Origin: Aquamicrobium sp. LC103
GTDB lineage: Bacteria; Pseudomonadota; Alphaproteobacteria; Rhizobiales; Rhizobiaceae
Assembly: GCF_001014615.2 (NCBI RefSeq)
Contig: NZ_LBCQ02000001.1
Span: forward strand, 434,001-498,000
DNA length: 64,000 nt
Direction of reading: 5' to 3'
Shown here: piece after piece, positions 20,232 to 29,462 of the stretch
Layout: each line of letters opens with the position of its first letter
Position numbering within the stretch: position 1 is the stretch's first letter
Translations under genes and position numbers: made by a program
Notes under the pieces: model-generated
Seen by the model: the letters and a program-made list of their open reading frames with translations, nothing else
The model's database searches: none
Told to the model about the DNA's origin: nothing

Positions 20232-20618
20232 CTATCGCCGCTTGCCTTTCGTCCTTCGCTTCTCCGCCATCTTGCCGATGCGCCCGGTCAGTTCGGCGAT
20301 CTCCTCGGCGCTCAGCTTGCCGATCTCGCCGGCAACGAGATTGGCCAGATGGGTCGCCGGCGCCGAAAGCCGGGTCGTGTCGACGACGACGCGCGGATGC
20401 GAGGCCTGGGCGAGTTGCTGGAGCTCCTCCGCCTCGTCCCAGATGACGTTGAAATAGCCGACTATCTTCTGCAGGAGCGGCCAGCTCGGCGCGCCGCGCC
20501 GGCCATGCTCGAGCGCCGAAAGATAGGCTGGACTTACGCCGATCGCCTCGGCCATCTGTTTCTGGTTGACGCCCTTTTGCCGGCGAAGCAACCGCATCTT
20601 CTCCCCGAAGGGCGTCAT
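20232..20618 (-). CDS. XRE-family helix-turn-helix regulator
   Basis: 128 residues. MRLLRRQKGVNQKQMAEAIGVSPAYLSALEHGRRG is a standard Cro/C1 HTH at residues 8-45. The rest is helical, ending in a Lys/Arg-rich tail. Its ATG overlaps the smr stop by four bases, and it is the last gene of the Tim44-mltA-smr-xre unit. Target unknown; autoregulation of the unit is possible. Confidence 0.88.
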   Translation of the reverse strand: MTPFGEKMRLLRRQKGVNQKQMAEAIGVSPAYLSALEHGRRGAPSWPLLQKIVGYFNVIWDEAEELQQLAQASHPRVVVDTTRLSAPATHLANLVAGEIGKLSAEEIAELTGRIGKMAEKRRTKGKRR

Positions 20619-21172
20619 GCGCCTCTGTCCTCCCGTCGCCGCAGGCGCACATAGATCGCGCCGCTGCCGCCATGGCGCCGTTCCGCGTCCTCATGGGCGC
20701 CGACCAGCGCCCTGAAGGGCGGCGTGGCGAACCAGGCCGGCACCGCCCGGCGCAGTACACCGTCGCTGCCCAGCGACGAGCCCTTGCCGGTGACGATCAG
20801 AACATGCCGCCGCCCGGCCGCATAGGCCTGGTGCAGGAAGGACAGAAGCAGCGAATGCGCCTCAGCCTGGGTCAGGCCGTGCAGGTCGACCTTGCCATCG
20901 ATCCGCAGCTTGCCCTTCGCGAGCTTGCGATGGGTGGTGCGGTCGAGGCGATGCGGGTTGGGAGGCTGCGAGGCGGGGTTGTGCGGACGGGCCGGCGGCT
21001 CGGAGGCGACTTTTCTCGGCTTCGGCTTCTCTTCCAAAAGCGCGGCGAAGCTCTCGTCCTTCTCCGTTTCGTCCTCCACCACCTTGCCCGGCAGCGGGAT
21101 CGCGGTTCGCGCCACCTTGGACCAGAGTATCCGGTCCTCCATGGAAAGGTTCTTCTCGTTGCGCCGACTCAT
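20615..21172 (-). CDS. Smr/MutS2 C-terminal domain protein
   Basis: 185 residues. A variable N-terminus (to about residue 80) is followed by an Smr domain: KVDLHGLTQAEAHSLLLSFLHQAY, then VLIVTGKGSSLGSDGVLRRAVPAWF and a Gly-rich end HGGSGAIYVRLRR. Smr domains nick branched DNA or cleave RNA; the stand-alone form is common and its substrate is not known here. Overlaps mltA and the XRE gene by four bases each. Confidence 0.92.
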   Translation of the reverse strand: MSRRNEKNLSMEDRILWSKVARTAIPLPGKVVEDETEKDESFAALLEEKPKPRKVASEPPARPHNPASQPPNPHRLDRTTHRKLAKGKLRIDGKVDLHGLTQAEAHSLLLSFLHQAYAAGRRHVLIVTGKGSSLGSDGVLRRAVPAWFATPPFRALVGAHEDAERRHGGSGAIYVRLRRREDRGA

Positions 21173-22263
21173 CGACGCGCCCCGCCGAGAAGGCTGCGCG
21201 GAACGAGCGCATGGAAAACGGCAGCGTGCTTGACGACCCCGGCGATGTCGCCCGCGGCGTCGCCCGAACCCGCGAAGAGGTCGCCCCGCGCCGGGCCGAC
21301 GATCGCCGAGCCGGTGTCCTGGGCGATCATCAGGCGACGAAAGGCGTCGCCGCCGAAGGCGCCGAGCGCCGGCGCATCGACATAGAAGGGCGTGCCGAAC
21401 GTATGCAGCAGACGGTCCACCGCGATCGAACGACCAGGCGCCAGCGGCACCTTGGCGGCGGCGATCGGCCCGAGTTCCGGATCCTCGACCGGGGCTTCCG
21501 CAAAGAAGATATAAGAACGATTCTGCCGCAGAATCTCGTCTATTCTCGATGGATTTGCGCGAAACCAGGCCCTGATCGACTGCATCGTGACGTCTTTTGC
21601 GGGGATTTCGCCCAGTTCCACGAGGATTTTTCCCGCTCCGGTGAACCGCTGGCCGGATTTCGCCGCATAGGTGACGCGCTGCGTGCGGCCGTCCGGAAAC
21701 CGCAGCCGCGCCGATCCCTGCACGTGGATGAAGAAGGCGTCGACCGGATCGTCGAGCCAGGCGATCGCCCTCGCGCTCTCGCCGAGAACGCCGGTCTCGA
21801 TCGCCGGGCGGTCGAAATATTCGACGATACCCCGCCCCGTCCGGCGGCCGAAGGCGAGATAGGGATCGAGATCGGCCGGGCGGTTGTCGTCGTCGAGCGG
21901 CACCAGATCAGCCGGCGGCGCAAGCAGCGGAACGCGGCAGAGCCCGGTTCTCACGGGCGATGCATCGACGATCGGCTCGTAGAAGCCGGTGACGAAGCCG
22001 TCCTCGGCTATCCGGCAAGGCCGGAAATGACGTTCGAAAAAGGCGCGCGCGCCGGCCGTATCCAGCACGCCGAGGCCGCGGGCCTCGCGATAGGCTTCGT
22101 CGAAGGCCTCGAAGGCGACGCCGAGCGCGCCGGTTCTGTAGGGCTTTTCGGCCGCATGAACGGCGCACCGGCGGAAAGCCGTGAAGGCCTCCGCCGCGTC
22201 GTCCCGCGACCATCCGGGCAACTCGTCGTATGAAATCGGCCGGAACAATGAGGAAAGCGTCAC
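21169..22263 (-). CDS. mltA: MltA-type lytic murein transglycosylase
   Basis: 364 residues from GTG 22263. VTGFYEPIVDAS, DPYLAFGRRTGRGIVEYFDR, RSYIFFAE and IAQDTGSAIVGPARGDLFAGSGDAAG are MltA and 3D-domain landmarks including the catalytic Asp region. The product cleaves peptidoglycan to 1,6-anhydro-muropeptides. The N-terminus (MTLSSLFRPISYDELPGW) is not a signal peptide or lipobox, and no earlier ATG, GTG or TTG exists before the in-frame stop of the upstream gene. How it reaches the periplasm is unclear. Confidence 0.93.
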   Translation of the reverse strand: MTLSSLFRPISYDELPGWSRDDAAEAFTAFRRCAVHAAEKPYRTGALGVAFEAFDEAYREARGLGVLDTAGARAFFERHFRPCRIAEDGFVTGFYEPIVDASPVRTGLCRVPLLAPPADLVPLDDDNRPADLDPYLAFGRRTGRGIVEYFDRPAIETGVLGESARAIAWLDDPVDAFFIHVQGSARLRFPDGRTQRVTYAAKSGQRFTGAGKILVELGEIPAKDVTMQSIRAWFRANPSRIDEILRQNRSYIFFAEAPVEDPELGPIAAAKVPLAPGRSIAVDRLLHTFGTPFYVDAPALGAFGGDAFRRLMIAQDTGSAIVGPARGDLFAGSGDAAGDIAGVVKHAAVFHALVPRSLLGGARR

Positions 22264-22323
22264 CGGCGCGGTCCCGAACAGCTCATTGCCAGAACATGGA
22301 AGGCCCGACCATGAGGGCCGCCA

Positions 22324-23025
22324 TCAATCCTCGGCTTCGGTGGCGACCAGCTTCCAGTTCGGGTCGCGCGAGCGCGTGTCGCGGGCAAAGGTCCAGACGT
22401 CCTTGACCTCGGCCACCGTCTCCGGATCGCCGTCGATGACCTCGCCGGCATTGTCGCGGGTCGCGGAAATCAGCTCGCTGACGACGCGCAAGGTGATGTG
22501 CGCCTCGCCGCCCTTCATCTCCGCGGCGACGATGTCGGCCTTGTCGATGCCGACGAAGGAGGACTGTATCTTCTCCGAACGCGACTCGCGGTCGGCGATC
22601 GCCGCGACGAAACCGTCATAGACCTCGCGCGAGAGAAGGTTCTTCAAGGTTTTGCGGTCGCCGTCGGCATAGGCCATGACGATCATCTCGTAGGCCATCT
22701 TGGCGCCTTCCACGAAGGTCTTCGGCTCGAAGGAAGGATCGGCATCCTTGATTGCGCGCAGGCCCTTGTTCAGGTCTGTTCCGGTCTTGGCGAATTCCTC
22801 GATCGCCGCATAGGCGTTCTCACCTTCCCCGGCCTTCCGGCGCGGGAGGGAAACCACGTTCTCGGACGAGGACGAGGTTTCAGCCTCGCCCTGGCGCGAG
22901 GAGGAATAAGGATCGAAAGGTTGCCGTTCGTTCCCGGTGCGCCGACCGAGCACGTTGCGCAGTTGCAGGAAGATCACGATCGCTGCAACCAGAAAGAAAA
23001 TCGTCCCGAAATCGAAAAATTCCAT
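22324..23025 (-). CDS. Tim44/TimA-like domain protein with N-terminal membrane anchor
   Basis: 233 residues from ATG 23025 (GGCGGA five bases upstream); a TTG at 23037 is less likely. MEFFDFGTIFFLVAAIVIFLQLRNVLG is a membrane anchor, residues 30-75 a low-complexity linker, and the C-terminal 140 residues a Tim44-like domain (AKMAYEMIVMAYADGDRKTLKNLLSREVYDGF..WTFARDTRSRDPNWKLVAT). Alphaproteobacterial TimA is the presumed ancestor of the mitochondrial import factor Tim44. Divergent from fxsA; the secretion chaperone gene secB lies close by. Confidence 0.88.
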   Translation of the reverse strand: MEFFDFGTIFFLVAAIVIFLQLRNVLGRRTGNERQPFDPYSSSRQGEAETSSSSENVVSLPRRKAGEGENAYAAIEEFAKTGTDLNKGLRAIKDADPSFEPKTFVEGAKMAYEMIVMAYADGDRKTLKNLLSREVYDGFVAAIADRESRSEKIQSSFVGIDKADIVAAEMKGGEAHITLRVVSELISATRDNAGEVIDGDPETVAEVKDVWTFARDTRSRDPNWKLVATEAED

Positions 23026-23192
23026 GTCGTCCGCCAACTGACCCTGTCACCTCACAACTGCCACGCCGTAGCTGTAGCACTCAGGACGTTTAGAATGCAT
23101 ATAGAACGCATCCCGGCATCATTCAAATCAAAGCGTCGAATAACTATCTTCCGTCAACCCGGCCATTTTGACCGACAAGAGGTATCCGTTCT

Positions 23193-23684
23193 GTGAGACC
23201 GTCCATTCTCCCGTTCCTACTGCTTGCATTTCCGCTTGTGGAAATCGCCGGCTTCGTGGTCGTCGGCGGCTGGATCGGCGTGCTTCCCACGATAGCGCTG
23301 GTGATCGCAACGACCATCGCCGGCGGCCTTCTCCTGAGAATACAAGGCTTCGGTGCCCTGACGCGCATCCGGGCAAGCCTCGAGCAGGGCGGCGATCCCG
23401 GCCGCGAACTCGTCAACGCCCTCATGATCATGATGGCGGGCGTGCTGCTCCTGCTCCCCGGTTTCGTGACAGATATTCTTGGCATACTCCTTTTCATCCC
23501 GTGGATAAGGAATCTCGCCTGGATCTTCATAGGAAGGCACATTGTCGTGATCGCGCCGGATTTCCGAAGCGGCGCCCGCCCGAATTACGGCCGCGACGGC
23601 AGAACCATCGATCTCGACAGCGACGAATATTCGCAAGAGTCGAAACCGGACAGCCATCGCCCCTCGCTCGACGACAAGCGGTGA
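23193..23684 (+). CDS. fxsA: FxsA family membrane protein
   Basis: 163 residues from GTG 23193 (AGAGG upstream). FLLLAFPLVEIAGFVVVGGWIG, TIALVIATTIAGGLLLRIQG and MIMMAGVLLLLPGFVTDILGILLFIP give the FxsA helices; the tail is hydrophilic. In E. coli FxsA overproduction suppresses F exclusion of phage T7; its cellular role is not settled. Divergent from the Tim44-like gene. Confidence 0.9.
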   Translation: MRPSILPFLLLAFPLVEIAGFVVVGGWIGVLPTIALVIATTIAGGLLLRIQGFGALTRIRASLEQGGDPGRELVNALMIMMAGVLLLLPGFVTDILGILLFIPWIRNLAWIFIGRHIVVIAPDFRSGARPNYGRDGRTIDLDSDEYSQESKPDSHRPSLDDKR

Positions 23685-23795
23685 AGCGCCGGCCGAGGGG
23701 GCCGGCGAAGCTTGTCACGTGCCATTCACCATGCTAGCGAACGCTTCGATTTCATTCCCGGCCGGGAAACGGCTGACAGAAGAGGATTCCGGCTG

Positions 23796-24302
23796 ATGGC
23801 CAAAAAACCAGAAGAAACCACTCCTCCCGCAGGCGGCGCGACTGCCGGAAATGGCGCGCAGCCCTCGCTGAACGTGCTTGCGCAGTACATCAAGGACTTC
23901 TCCTTCGAGAATCCCGGCGCGCCAGGTTCGCTGCGCGGCCGCGACAAGGCTCCCGGCATCAACATCAATGTGAATGTCAACGCCAATCCGATCGCCGAAG
24001 GCGAATTCGACGTGACGCTGACGCTGACGGCGCGAGCCGGCGGCGAGAAGGACGTGCTCTTCAACGTCGAGCTCGTCTATGGCGGCGTCTTCCGCATCCA
24101 GGGCTTCCCGCAGGAGCACATGCTTCCGCTGCTCTTCATCGAGTGCCCCCGGCTTCTCTTCCCCTTTGCCCGCCAGATCATCGCCGACGCGACGCGCTCC
24201 GGCGGTTTCCCGCCGCTGATGATCGATCCGATCGACTTCGCGCAGATGTTCCAGAAGCGCATGGCCGAGGAACAGTCGAAGGCGAAGGTTCAGGTAAGCT
24301 GA
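23796..24302 (+). CDS. secB: Protein-export chaperone SecB
   Basis: 168 residues from ATG 23796 (AGAGGA nine bases upstream). [46 protein letters not shown] and [41 protein letters not shown] are SecB landmarks. It keeps precursors unfolded and hands them to SecA. Convergent with dnaQ with a shared terminator between. Confidence 0.97.
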   Translation: MAKKPEETTPPAGGATAGNGAQPSLNVLAQYIKDFSFENPGAPGSLRGRDKAPGININVNVNANPIAEGEFDVTLTLTARAGGEKDVLFNVELVYGGVFRIQGFPQEHMLPLLFIECPRLLFPFARQIIADATRSGGFPPLMIDPIDFAQMFQKRMAEEQSKAKVQVS

Positions 24303-24326
24303 TCCCAGCTTTTCCGGTCAAAAAAG

Positions 24327-24358
24327 AGGCCCGGCTCCAGCGGAGACCGGGCCTTTTT
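24327..24358. terminator. Bidirectional terminator between secB and dnaQ
   Basis: AGGCCCGG (24327-24334) pairs with CCGGGCCT (24347-24354), extended inside by CTCC/GGAG. TTTTT follows on the plus strand and AAAAAG precedes it, so it can end both convergent transcripts. It overlaps the last base of the dnaQ stop. Confidence 0.9.
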
Positions 24359-25086
24359 CATGCCGCTTCGGCATCTTTCGCATATTCGGGATCGATTTTC
24401 GCCCAGATGGGTTCCGATCCCAGCTCGGCGACCAGCTCGCGGTGCGCGGCGAGGTCGGCCTCGCTCAACCGTGGCGCCAGCGGTCGCGGACGAACCAGCG
24501 TCGTGGTGCCGAAGGCTTCCATATCGCCCTGCTCTTCGACGGCATTCGACTGGACCTCCAGTGACAGTGCGGCCTGCTTGCCGCCGATCAGCTCGATATA
24601 GACTTCGGCGAGAAGCTCGGAATCAAGCAGCGCGCCGTGCTTGGTCCGATGGCTGTTGTCTATTCCGTAGCGGCGGCAGAGCGCATCGAGCGAGTTCGGA
24701 CCCATCGGATGCTTGCGCCGGGCGATCGCCAGCGTGTCCACCACCAGGCTCGGATCGACCGGCGCAACGCCGAGACGCGCGAATTCGGCGTTGAGGAAGC
24801 CGATGTCGAAATTCGCATTGTGCGCGATCAGCGTCGCGTCCTCGATGAAGTCCAGCAATTTCGCCGAGATTGCCTCGAATGTCGGTTCGCCGACGAGCTG
24901 AGCATCACTGATGCCGTGGACGGCGAGCGCCTCGGGGTGAACGGAGCGCCCCTGCGGATTGATGAAGACGTGGAAGGTGCGACCGGTCGGAAAACGGTTC
25001 ACGAGCTCGACGCCGCCGAACTCTATGATCCGGTCGTCCTGGTTATCGAGCCCCGTCGTCTCGGTGTCGAATATGATTTCCCGCAT
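24358..25086 (-). CDS. dnaQ: DNA polymerase III epsilon subunit (3'-5' proofreading exonuclease)
   Basis: 242 residues. FDTETTGLDNQDDRIIEFGGVELVN is ExoI, IAHNANFDIGFLNAEF ExoII, and HRTKHGALLDSELLAEVYIEL ExoIII, with the DEDDh catalytic set. The C-terminal tail binds the alpha subunit. Fourth gene downstream of ppsR on the origin's left side. Confidence 0.97.
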   Translation of the reverse strand: MREIIFDTETTGLDNQDDRIIEFGGVELVNRFPTGRTFHVFINPQGRSVHPEALAVHGISDAQLVGEPTFEAISAKLLDFIEDATLIAHNANFDIGFLNAEFARLGVAPVDPSLVVDTLAIARRKHPMGPNSLDALCRRYGIDNSHRTKHGALLDSELLAEVYIELIGGKQAALSLEVQSNAVEEQGDMEAFGTTTLVRPRPLAPRLSEADLAAHRELVAELGSEPIWAKIDPEYAKDAEAA

Positions 25087-25135
25087 CGAATCACTCCTCG
25101 GCCGATGATGGCACGAGACGCGGAAGCTTCAAACC

Positions 25136-25741
25136 TCAGAGCTCCGGTGCGCTATCCTTGTCACCAGCAAGCTCGGCGACGATCCCGATCACCGCCTGGC
25201 GAGCCGCTTCCATGCCTTGACCGGTGTCGATGACGAAATCCGCGCGGCGGCGCTTTTCCTCGTCCGGAACCTGCTTCGCCAGGATCGCCTCGAATTTCCC
25301 GACCGTCATGCCGGGTCGCGCGAGCACCCTTTCGCGCTGCACATCGGCGGGCGCGCTGACCACCGCGATGCGGTCCACCCGTCCCGTGCCGTTGGTCTCG
25401 AACAACAGCGGAATATCCAGAACGACCAAAGGCGTGCCTACGTTGCGGTTGCGCGCGAGAAAGGCGTCGGCGTCGGCGCGCACCAGCGGATGGATTATCG
25501 CCTCGAGGTCGCGCAACGCGGCCGCGTCGCCGAGCACCGCGGCGGCGAGCTTCAGGCGATCGACGGAACCTTTCGTCACGACGCCGGGAAACCGGGCCTC
25601 GATCAGTGGCGCGGCCTCGCCGGAATAGAGCCGATGGACGGTTTCGTCGGAATCGTGCACCGGCACCCCCGCATCGGCAAACATGCGCGCGGTAGTGGAT
25701 TTGCCCATTCCGATTGAGCCGGTGAGGCCGAGAACGATCAC
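25136..25741 (-). CDS. coaE: Dephospho-CoA kinase
   Basis: 201 residues. [32 protein letters not shown] holds the P-loop and substrate-binding segment; [12 protein letters not shown] is the Walker B-like strand. It makes the last step of coenzyme A synthesis. Overlaps the aroE stop by four bases; dnaQ follows after 49 bases. Confidence 0.97.
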   Translation of the reverse strand: MIVLGLTGSIGMGKSTTARMFADAGVPVHDSDETVHRLYSGEAAPLIEARFPGVVTKGSVDRLKLAAAVLGDAAALRDLEAIIHPLVRADADAFLARNRNVGTPLVVLDIPLLFETNGTGRVDRIAVVSAPADVQRERVLARPGMTVGKFEAILAKQVPDEEKRRRADFVIDTGQGMEAARQAVIGIVAELAGDKDSAPEL

Positions 25742-26568
25742 GAATGTGCCTCCAGATCGGCAACGACGAGGGCATGGAGTTCCGCCGTGACCTCGGGCCT
25801 TACGCCGAACCAGCGCTCGAAGCCGGGCGTCGCCTGATGCAGCAGCATTCCAAGCCCGTCCACCGTCTTCAATCCCTCGGATTCGGCCAGGGCGAGAAGC
25901 GGCGTCTTCAGCGGCACATAGACGATGTCGGTGACGATCGCCTTGCGCGAAAGCGGGGAAAGATCGATCGAGATGCCCTCGGCTCCGTCCATGCCGAGCG
26001 ATGTGGTGTTGACGAGGAGATCCGCGCCGTCGAGCGCGTCACGCATCGCTTCCCAGTCGTGCACCGAGACATTGCCGGCGCTTGCCAGCGCTTCGGCCCG
26101 GGCGCGCGTGCGGTTGAGCAGGCGGATATCCGAGAATCCCGCGTCTTTCAGCGCATGCAGTATGGCACGGGCTGCCCCGCCCGCCCCGAGCATGACCGCC
26201 GTTCCGCCTTCCCGCCATCGCGGCGCGGCGGCATCGAGATTGGCGGCGAAGCCATAGGCATCCGTGTTGCTGCCGCAAATGACGCCGTCCTCGATCCAGA
26301 GCGTGTTCACCGCGCCGATGAGCTCCGCCGCCTCGTCGCGCCTGGCCGTCTTGCGCCAGGCAGCTTCCTTGTGCGGGATGGTGACGTTGCCGCCGGCAAA
26401 GCCGCTTTCAGGCAGGCGGTCGATGAAAATCTCGAAATCGGCAGGTGAAAGCTCTATCGGATCGTAGCTGCCCTCGATCCCCAGCTTCTCCAGCCAGTGG
26501 CGATGGATGATCGGGGAACGGGAATGGCCTATCGGACTACCGGTAACGAAAGCACACCTTTCAGCCAT
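25738..26568 (-). CDS. aroE: Shikimate dehydrogenase (NADP)
   Basis: 276 residues from ATG 26568 ([19 protein letters not shown]); a GTG nine bases earlier at 26577 is possible. [16 protein letters not shown] and [13 protein letters not shown] bind shikimate, with the catalytic Lys in the latter; [15 protein letters not shown] is the NADP loop and [11 protein letters not shown] the 2'-phosphate site. Overlaps maf by eight bases and coaE by four. Confidence 0.96.
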   Translation of the reverse strand: MAERCAFVTGSPIGHSRSPIIHRHWLEKLGIEGSYDPIELSPADFEIFIDRLPESGFAGGNVTIPHKEAAWRKTARRDEAAELIGAVNTLWIEDGVICGSNTDAYGFAANLDAAAPRWREGGTAVMLGAGGAARAILHALKDAGFSDIRLLNRTRARAEALASAGNVSVHDWEAMRDALDGADLLVNTTSLGMDGAEGISIDLSPLSRKAIVTDIVYVPLKTPLLALAESEGLKTVDGLGMLLHQATPGFERWFGVRPEVTAELHALVVADLEAHS

Positions 26569-27160
26569 CGATGGCACCCAGGTCGCGCAACCTGGCGAGG
26601 AGCGGAAGCAGCGGCAAGCCGACGATGGTGAAATGATCGCCCTCGATCCGTTCGAAGAGCTGAATGCCCCTGCCCTCGATCTGGTACGCGCCGACGCTGG
26701 TCAGCGCCGGCTCACCCACGGCCGCGAGATAGCGGCCGATGAAGCCCGGATCGAGCTGGCGCATGGTCAGGCGCGCGACCTGAACGTCGCGCCAGATGGT
26801 TTCCCCGTCGCGCACCAAGACGACGGCACTGTTGAGCTGGTGTTCTCGGCCCGAAAGCGCAAGCAGGCGGCGGCGCGCCGCTTCCATGTCGGCCGGCTTG
26901 TGCAGCACGGCGTCGCCCAGCGACAACGTCTGGTCGGAGCCGATGACGATCGCACCCGGATGGTTGGCGCTGACGTCGACCGCCTTCGCTTCCGCCAGCA
27001 ACTGGGCGATGTCCTCGGGAGAAAGACCGGCATCCTCCACGGCGGCCTCGACGGCGCGCTCGTCTATGTCGGGATGGACGACCTCGAACGTCACGCCGGC
27101 ATCCGAAAGGAGCTTACGGCGGTACGGGCTGCCCGAGGCGAGTATGATCTTCGGCGTCAT
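26561..27160 (-). CDS. maf: Maf-like nucleotide pyrophosphatase
   Basis: 199 residues from ATG 27160, [45 protein letters not shown] and [30 protein letters not shown] are Maf signature segments. Such proteins hydrolyse non-canonical or modified nucleoside triphosphates and can affect septum formation. Conserved position between ppsR and aroE left of the origin. Confidence 0.94.
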   Translation of the reverse strand: MTPKIILASGSPYRRKLLSDAGVTFEVVHPDIDERAVEAAVEDAGLSPEDIAQLLAEAKAVDVSANHPGAIVIGSDQTLSLGDAVLHKPADMEAARRRLLALSGREHQLNSAVVLVRDGETIWRDVQVARLTMRQLDPGFIGRYLAAVGEPALTSVGAYQIEGRGIQLFERIEGDHFTIVGLPLLPLLARLRDLGAIDG

Positions 27161-27203
27161 CTTTCCTGTCCAGATGGAGCTGGGTCGCGACCTGAATGCT
27201 CCG

Positions 27204-28025
27204 TTAGCGCGACTTGTTGCGAAGGGCAACGATGGCGGCGGCCGTTTCCTCGATCGAACGACGGCTCACATCGATCGTCGGCCAGCCGTGGCGCGCGCAG
27301 ATCTGGCGCGCATAGGCGAGTTCCTCCGCAATCGCTGCCCTGTCTATATAGGATTGCGCCTCGTAGCCGGTAGTGTTTCCCAGGATTCTGTTCTGCCGGA
27401 CATGCGAGATGCGCTCCGCGCTCGCCACCAGCCCGACGATCAGCGGGCGCTTCGCGCCGACGAGGTTCTCCGGGATCGGCACGCCGAGCACGATCGGTAT
27501 GTTCGCGGTCTTGATGCCTCTGTTGGCGAGATAGATGCTCGTCGGCGTCTTCGACGTGCGCGAAATGCCTATCAGCACGATATCGGCATCCTCGATGTCG
27601 CTGGGCAATTGCCCGTCATCATGCTCCATCGTGAAATTGAGGGCTTCGATGCGGCGGAAATATTCGGCGTCCAGAACGTGCTGCGCACCCACCCGCCGAC
27701 CAGCCGGCGTGCCGAGATAGGATTGGAAGACGGTCAGCACCGGCTCGAGCACGGAAACCCAGGGCAGGCCCATCGCGGCGCAGCGCTCGTCGATCAACTT
27801 GGCGAGCGCCTGGTCGACGACGGTGTAAAGCACGATGCCCGGCGATTGATCGATCTCCTCCAGCACATTGAGGAGCTGCTTTTCGGTGCGGATCAACGGA
27901 TAGATATGCTCGATCGCGCGCGCGTCCTTGTATTGCGCGGCCGCCGCGCGTCCGGCCGCGAGCAGCGTTTCACCGGTCGCATCCGAGATCAGGTGAAGGT
28001 GGAAGAAACTCTGCGGCTTGTTCAC
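27204..28025 (-). CDS. ppsR: Pyruvate, phosphate dikinase regulatory protein (DUF299)
   Basis: 273 residues from GTG 28025. [50 protein letters not shown] (with a P-loop-like segment) and [16 protein letters not shown] are DUF299 landmarks. The bifunctional kinase/phosphorylase switches PPDK or PEP synthase on and off using ADP and Pi. First gene leftward of the origin; a DnaA-box-like TTGTTCACA overlaps its start codon. Confidence 0.93.
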   Translation of the reverse strand: MNKPQSFFHLHLISDATGETLLAAGRAAAAQYKDARAIEHIYPLIRTEKQLLNVLEEIDQSPGIVLYTVVDQALAKLIDERCAAMGLPWVSVLEPVLTVFQSYLGTPAGRRVGAQHVLDAEYFRRIEALNFTMEHDDGQLPSDIEDADIVLIGISRTSKTPTSIYLANRGIKTANIPIVLGVPIPENLVGAKRPLIVGLVASAERISHVRQNRILGNTTGYEAQSYIDRAAIAEELAYARQICARHGWPTIDVSRRSIEETAAAIVALRNKSR

Positions 28026-28051
28026 ATGAAAGATCCAGGCCTGTTGGGAAA

Positions 28052-28060
28052 TGTGGATAA
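28052..28060 (-). promoter_or_regulatory. DnaA box, perfect
   Basis: TGTGGATAA, the complement of TTATCCACA, the high-affinity DnaA 9-mer. Confidence 0.85.
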
Positions 28061-28109
28061 CGAGGGATCAAACCGGCCCGTACCGCGAGCGACTGTATCA
28101 GATGGCCAT

Positions 28110-28118
28110 TTATCCACA
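28110..28118 (+). promoter_or_regulatory. DnaA box, perfect
   Basis: TTATCCACA on the plus strand, 50 bases from and inverted to the first perfect box. Confidence 0.85.
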
Positions 28119-28149
28119 ATGAGGCCCCCTGTTGGCTTCGCGCCGGCGC

Positions 28150-28158
28150 TGTGAAAAA
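28150..28158 (-). promoter_or_regulatory. DnaA box, relaxed consensus
   Basis: TGTGAAAAA, the complement of TTTTTCACA, fits TTWTNCACA. It lies 32 bases from the second perfect box. Confidence 0.6.
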
Positions 28159-28172
28159 CACCGTGGACAGCG

Positions 28173-28414
28173 GACTCCGTTCTTTTCCGCCGGAGTCCGG
28201 CCTGCGACGGAGTGCGCGGGTCAATCGACTGTATCTCCAGCGAAAAATCGGATAATCCCCAATGTTAACATTTCCTCCTCCGCACTGTACCGGGGAACTC
28301 CGACTCTGCGAACGGGAGGTGCGTCGTGGATGAGGGGAAGTTACCGATTCCAACAGAGTCTTAGAATCATCAGACTCTTTTCTAAGTAGATTTTCTTTAA
28401 TTGATCCCGGATTC
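28173..28414. promoter_or_regulatory. Cluster of eight GANTC (CcrM methylation) sites in oriC/hemE leader
   Basis: GANTC occurs at 28173, 28193, 28302, 28346, 28356, 28364, 28373 and 28410. Six fall within 113 bases just before hemE. For a genome of about 63% GC roughly one would be expected over this span. CcrM methylates GANTC late in the cell cycle in alphaproteobacteria, so hemimethylation here would report origin firing. Confidence 0.8.
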
Positions 28415-28427
28415 TGAAAGGGTGGAA

Positions 28428-29462
28428 ATGGCCGAGACGCGAACCGTTCTGGAAGTCCTGCGCGGGAAGCAGATATTCCCGCCGCCTGTCTGGATGATGC
28501 GCCAAGCGGGCCGCTACCTGCCGGAATACCGGGAAACGCGCAAACAGGCGGGAAGTTTCCTCGACCTCTGCTACAATCCGGATTTAGCGGTCGAGGTCAC
28601 GCTCCAGCCGATCCGACGCTTCGGCTTCGACGCATCGATCCTGTTCTCGGATATCCTCGTCGTTCCTCACGCGCTCGGACGTGACCTGCGTTTCGAGGAG
28701 GGCCGTGGACCACTGATGACGCCGATAGGCGCGGACGGGATCGCGAAGCTCGACGGAAGCGGGTTTCATGACCATCTGGCACCGGTCTACGAGACGGTGT
28801 CGCGTCTGCGAAAGGAACTGCCCGGCGAAACGACGCTGCTGGGCTTCTGCGGCGCTCCCTGGACGGTTGCGACCTATATGATCGCCGGGCACGGTACTCC
28901 GGACCAGGCGCCGGCCCGTCTGTTCGGCTATCGCGAGCCGGAGGCCATGGAGCGGCTGCTGGAAGTGCTGGCGCGGCACTCGGCGGAGTATCTGATACGC
29001 CAGATCGACGCGGGAGCCGATGCCGTGCAGATCTTCGATTCCTGGTCGGGCGTGCTCGACGAGGCCTGTTTCGAGGCTTATTGCATCAGACCGGTTGCCG
29101 GGATCGTCAGGCAGGTTCGGGCGGCTCATCCCGATGTGCCGATCATCGGCTTTCCGAAGGGTGCGGGCGCGCTCTATGAAAGCTATCGGGAGAGGACCGG
29201 GGTGACGGCGCTGGGCCTCGACTGGACGGTTCCGCCGGCGCAGGCGCTGCGGCTGCAGCAGCAAGGCGCCGTGCAGGGCAATCTCGACCCGCTTCGCCTG
29301 GTGGCCGGCGGCCGCGCGCTCGAGGAAGGCATCGATGCGATCCTGAATTCGCTCGGCGGTGGGCCGCTGGTGTTCAACCTCGGTCACGGAATAACGCCGG
29401 ACGCACCGATCGGGCATGTCGAGGCGATGCTGTCGCGGGTCAGAAAGGCGGAAAGACGATGA
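28428..29462 (+). CDS. hemE: Uroporphyrinogen decarboxylase
   Basis: 344 residues from ATG 28428 (AGGGTGG upstream); an in-frame TTG at 28401 lacks an [23 protein letters not shown] is the signature, with substrate-binding Arg residues, and [14 protein letters not shown] carries the catalytic Asp. GNLDPLRLV and [12 protein letters not shown] are conserved. It makes coproporphyrinogen III. It overlaps hemJ by four bases, and its promoter lies within the oriC interval. Confidence 0.98.
   Translation: MAETRTVLEVLRGKQIFPPPVWMMRQAGRYLPEYRETRKQAGSFLDLCYNPDLAVEVTLQPIRRFGFDASILFSDILVVPHALGRDLRFEEGRGPLMTPIGADGIAKLDGSGFHDHLAPVYETVSRLRKELPGETTLLGFCGAPWTVATYMIAGHGTPDQAPARLFGYREPEAMERLLEVLARHSAEYLIRQIDAGADAVQIFDSWSGVLDEACFEAYCIRPVAGIVRQVRAAHPDVPIIGFPKGAGALYESYRERTGVTALGLDWTVPPAQALRLQQQGAVQGNLDPLRLVAGGRALEEGIDAILNSLGGGPLVFNLGHGITPDAPIGHVEAMLSRVRKAERR

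Larger units (their letters stand above)
28026..28427. other. Putative chromosomal replication origin (oriC)
   Basis: 402 bases between divergent ppsR and hemE with no gene. It holds two perfect 9-mer DnaA boxes, a third relaxed box, and a right-hand AT-rich stretch (about 28360-28405) that could unwind. Eight GANTC sites fall between 28173 and 28414. The location beside hemE, with parAB, mnmG and rsmG following, is the known site of Caulobacter Cori and rhizobial oriC. Flanking genes on both sides point away from it. A GC-skew plot or marker-frequency data would confirm it. Confidence 0.88.

Noticed and set aside
28401-28427. Upstream TTG start for hemE
   Set aside because: No SD and it would include the GANTC site at 28410; ATG 28428 gives the normal N-terminus.
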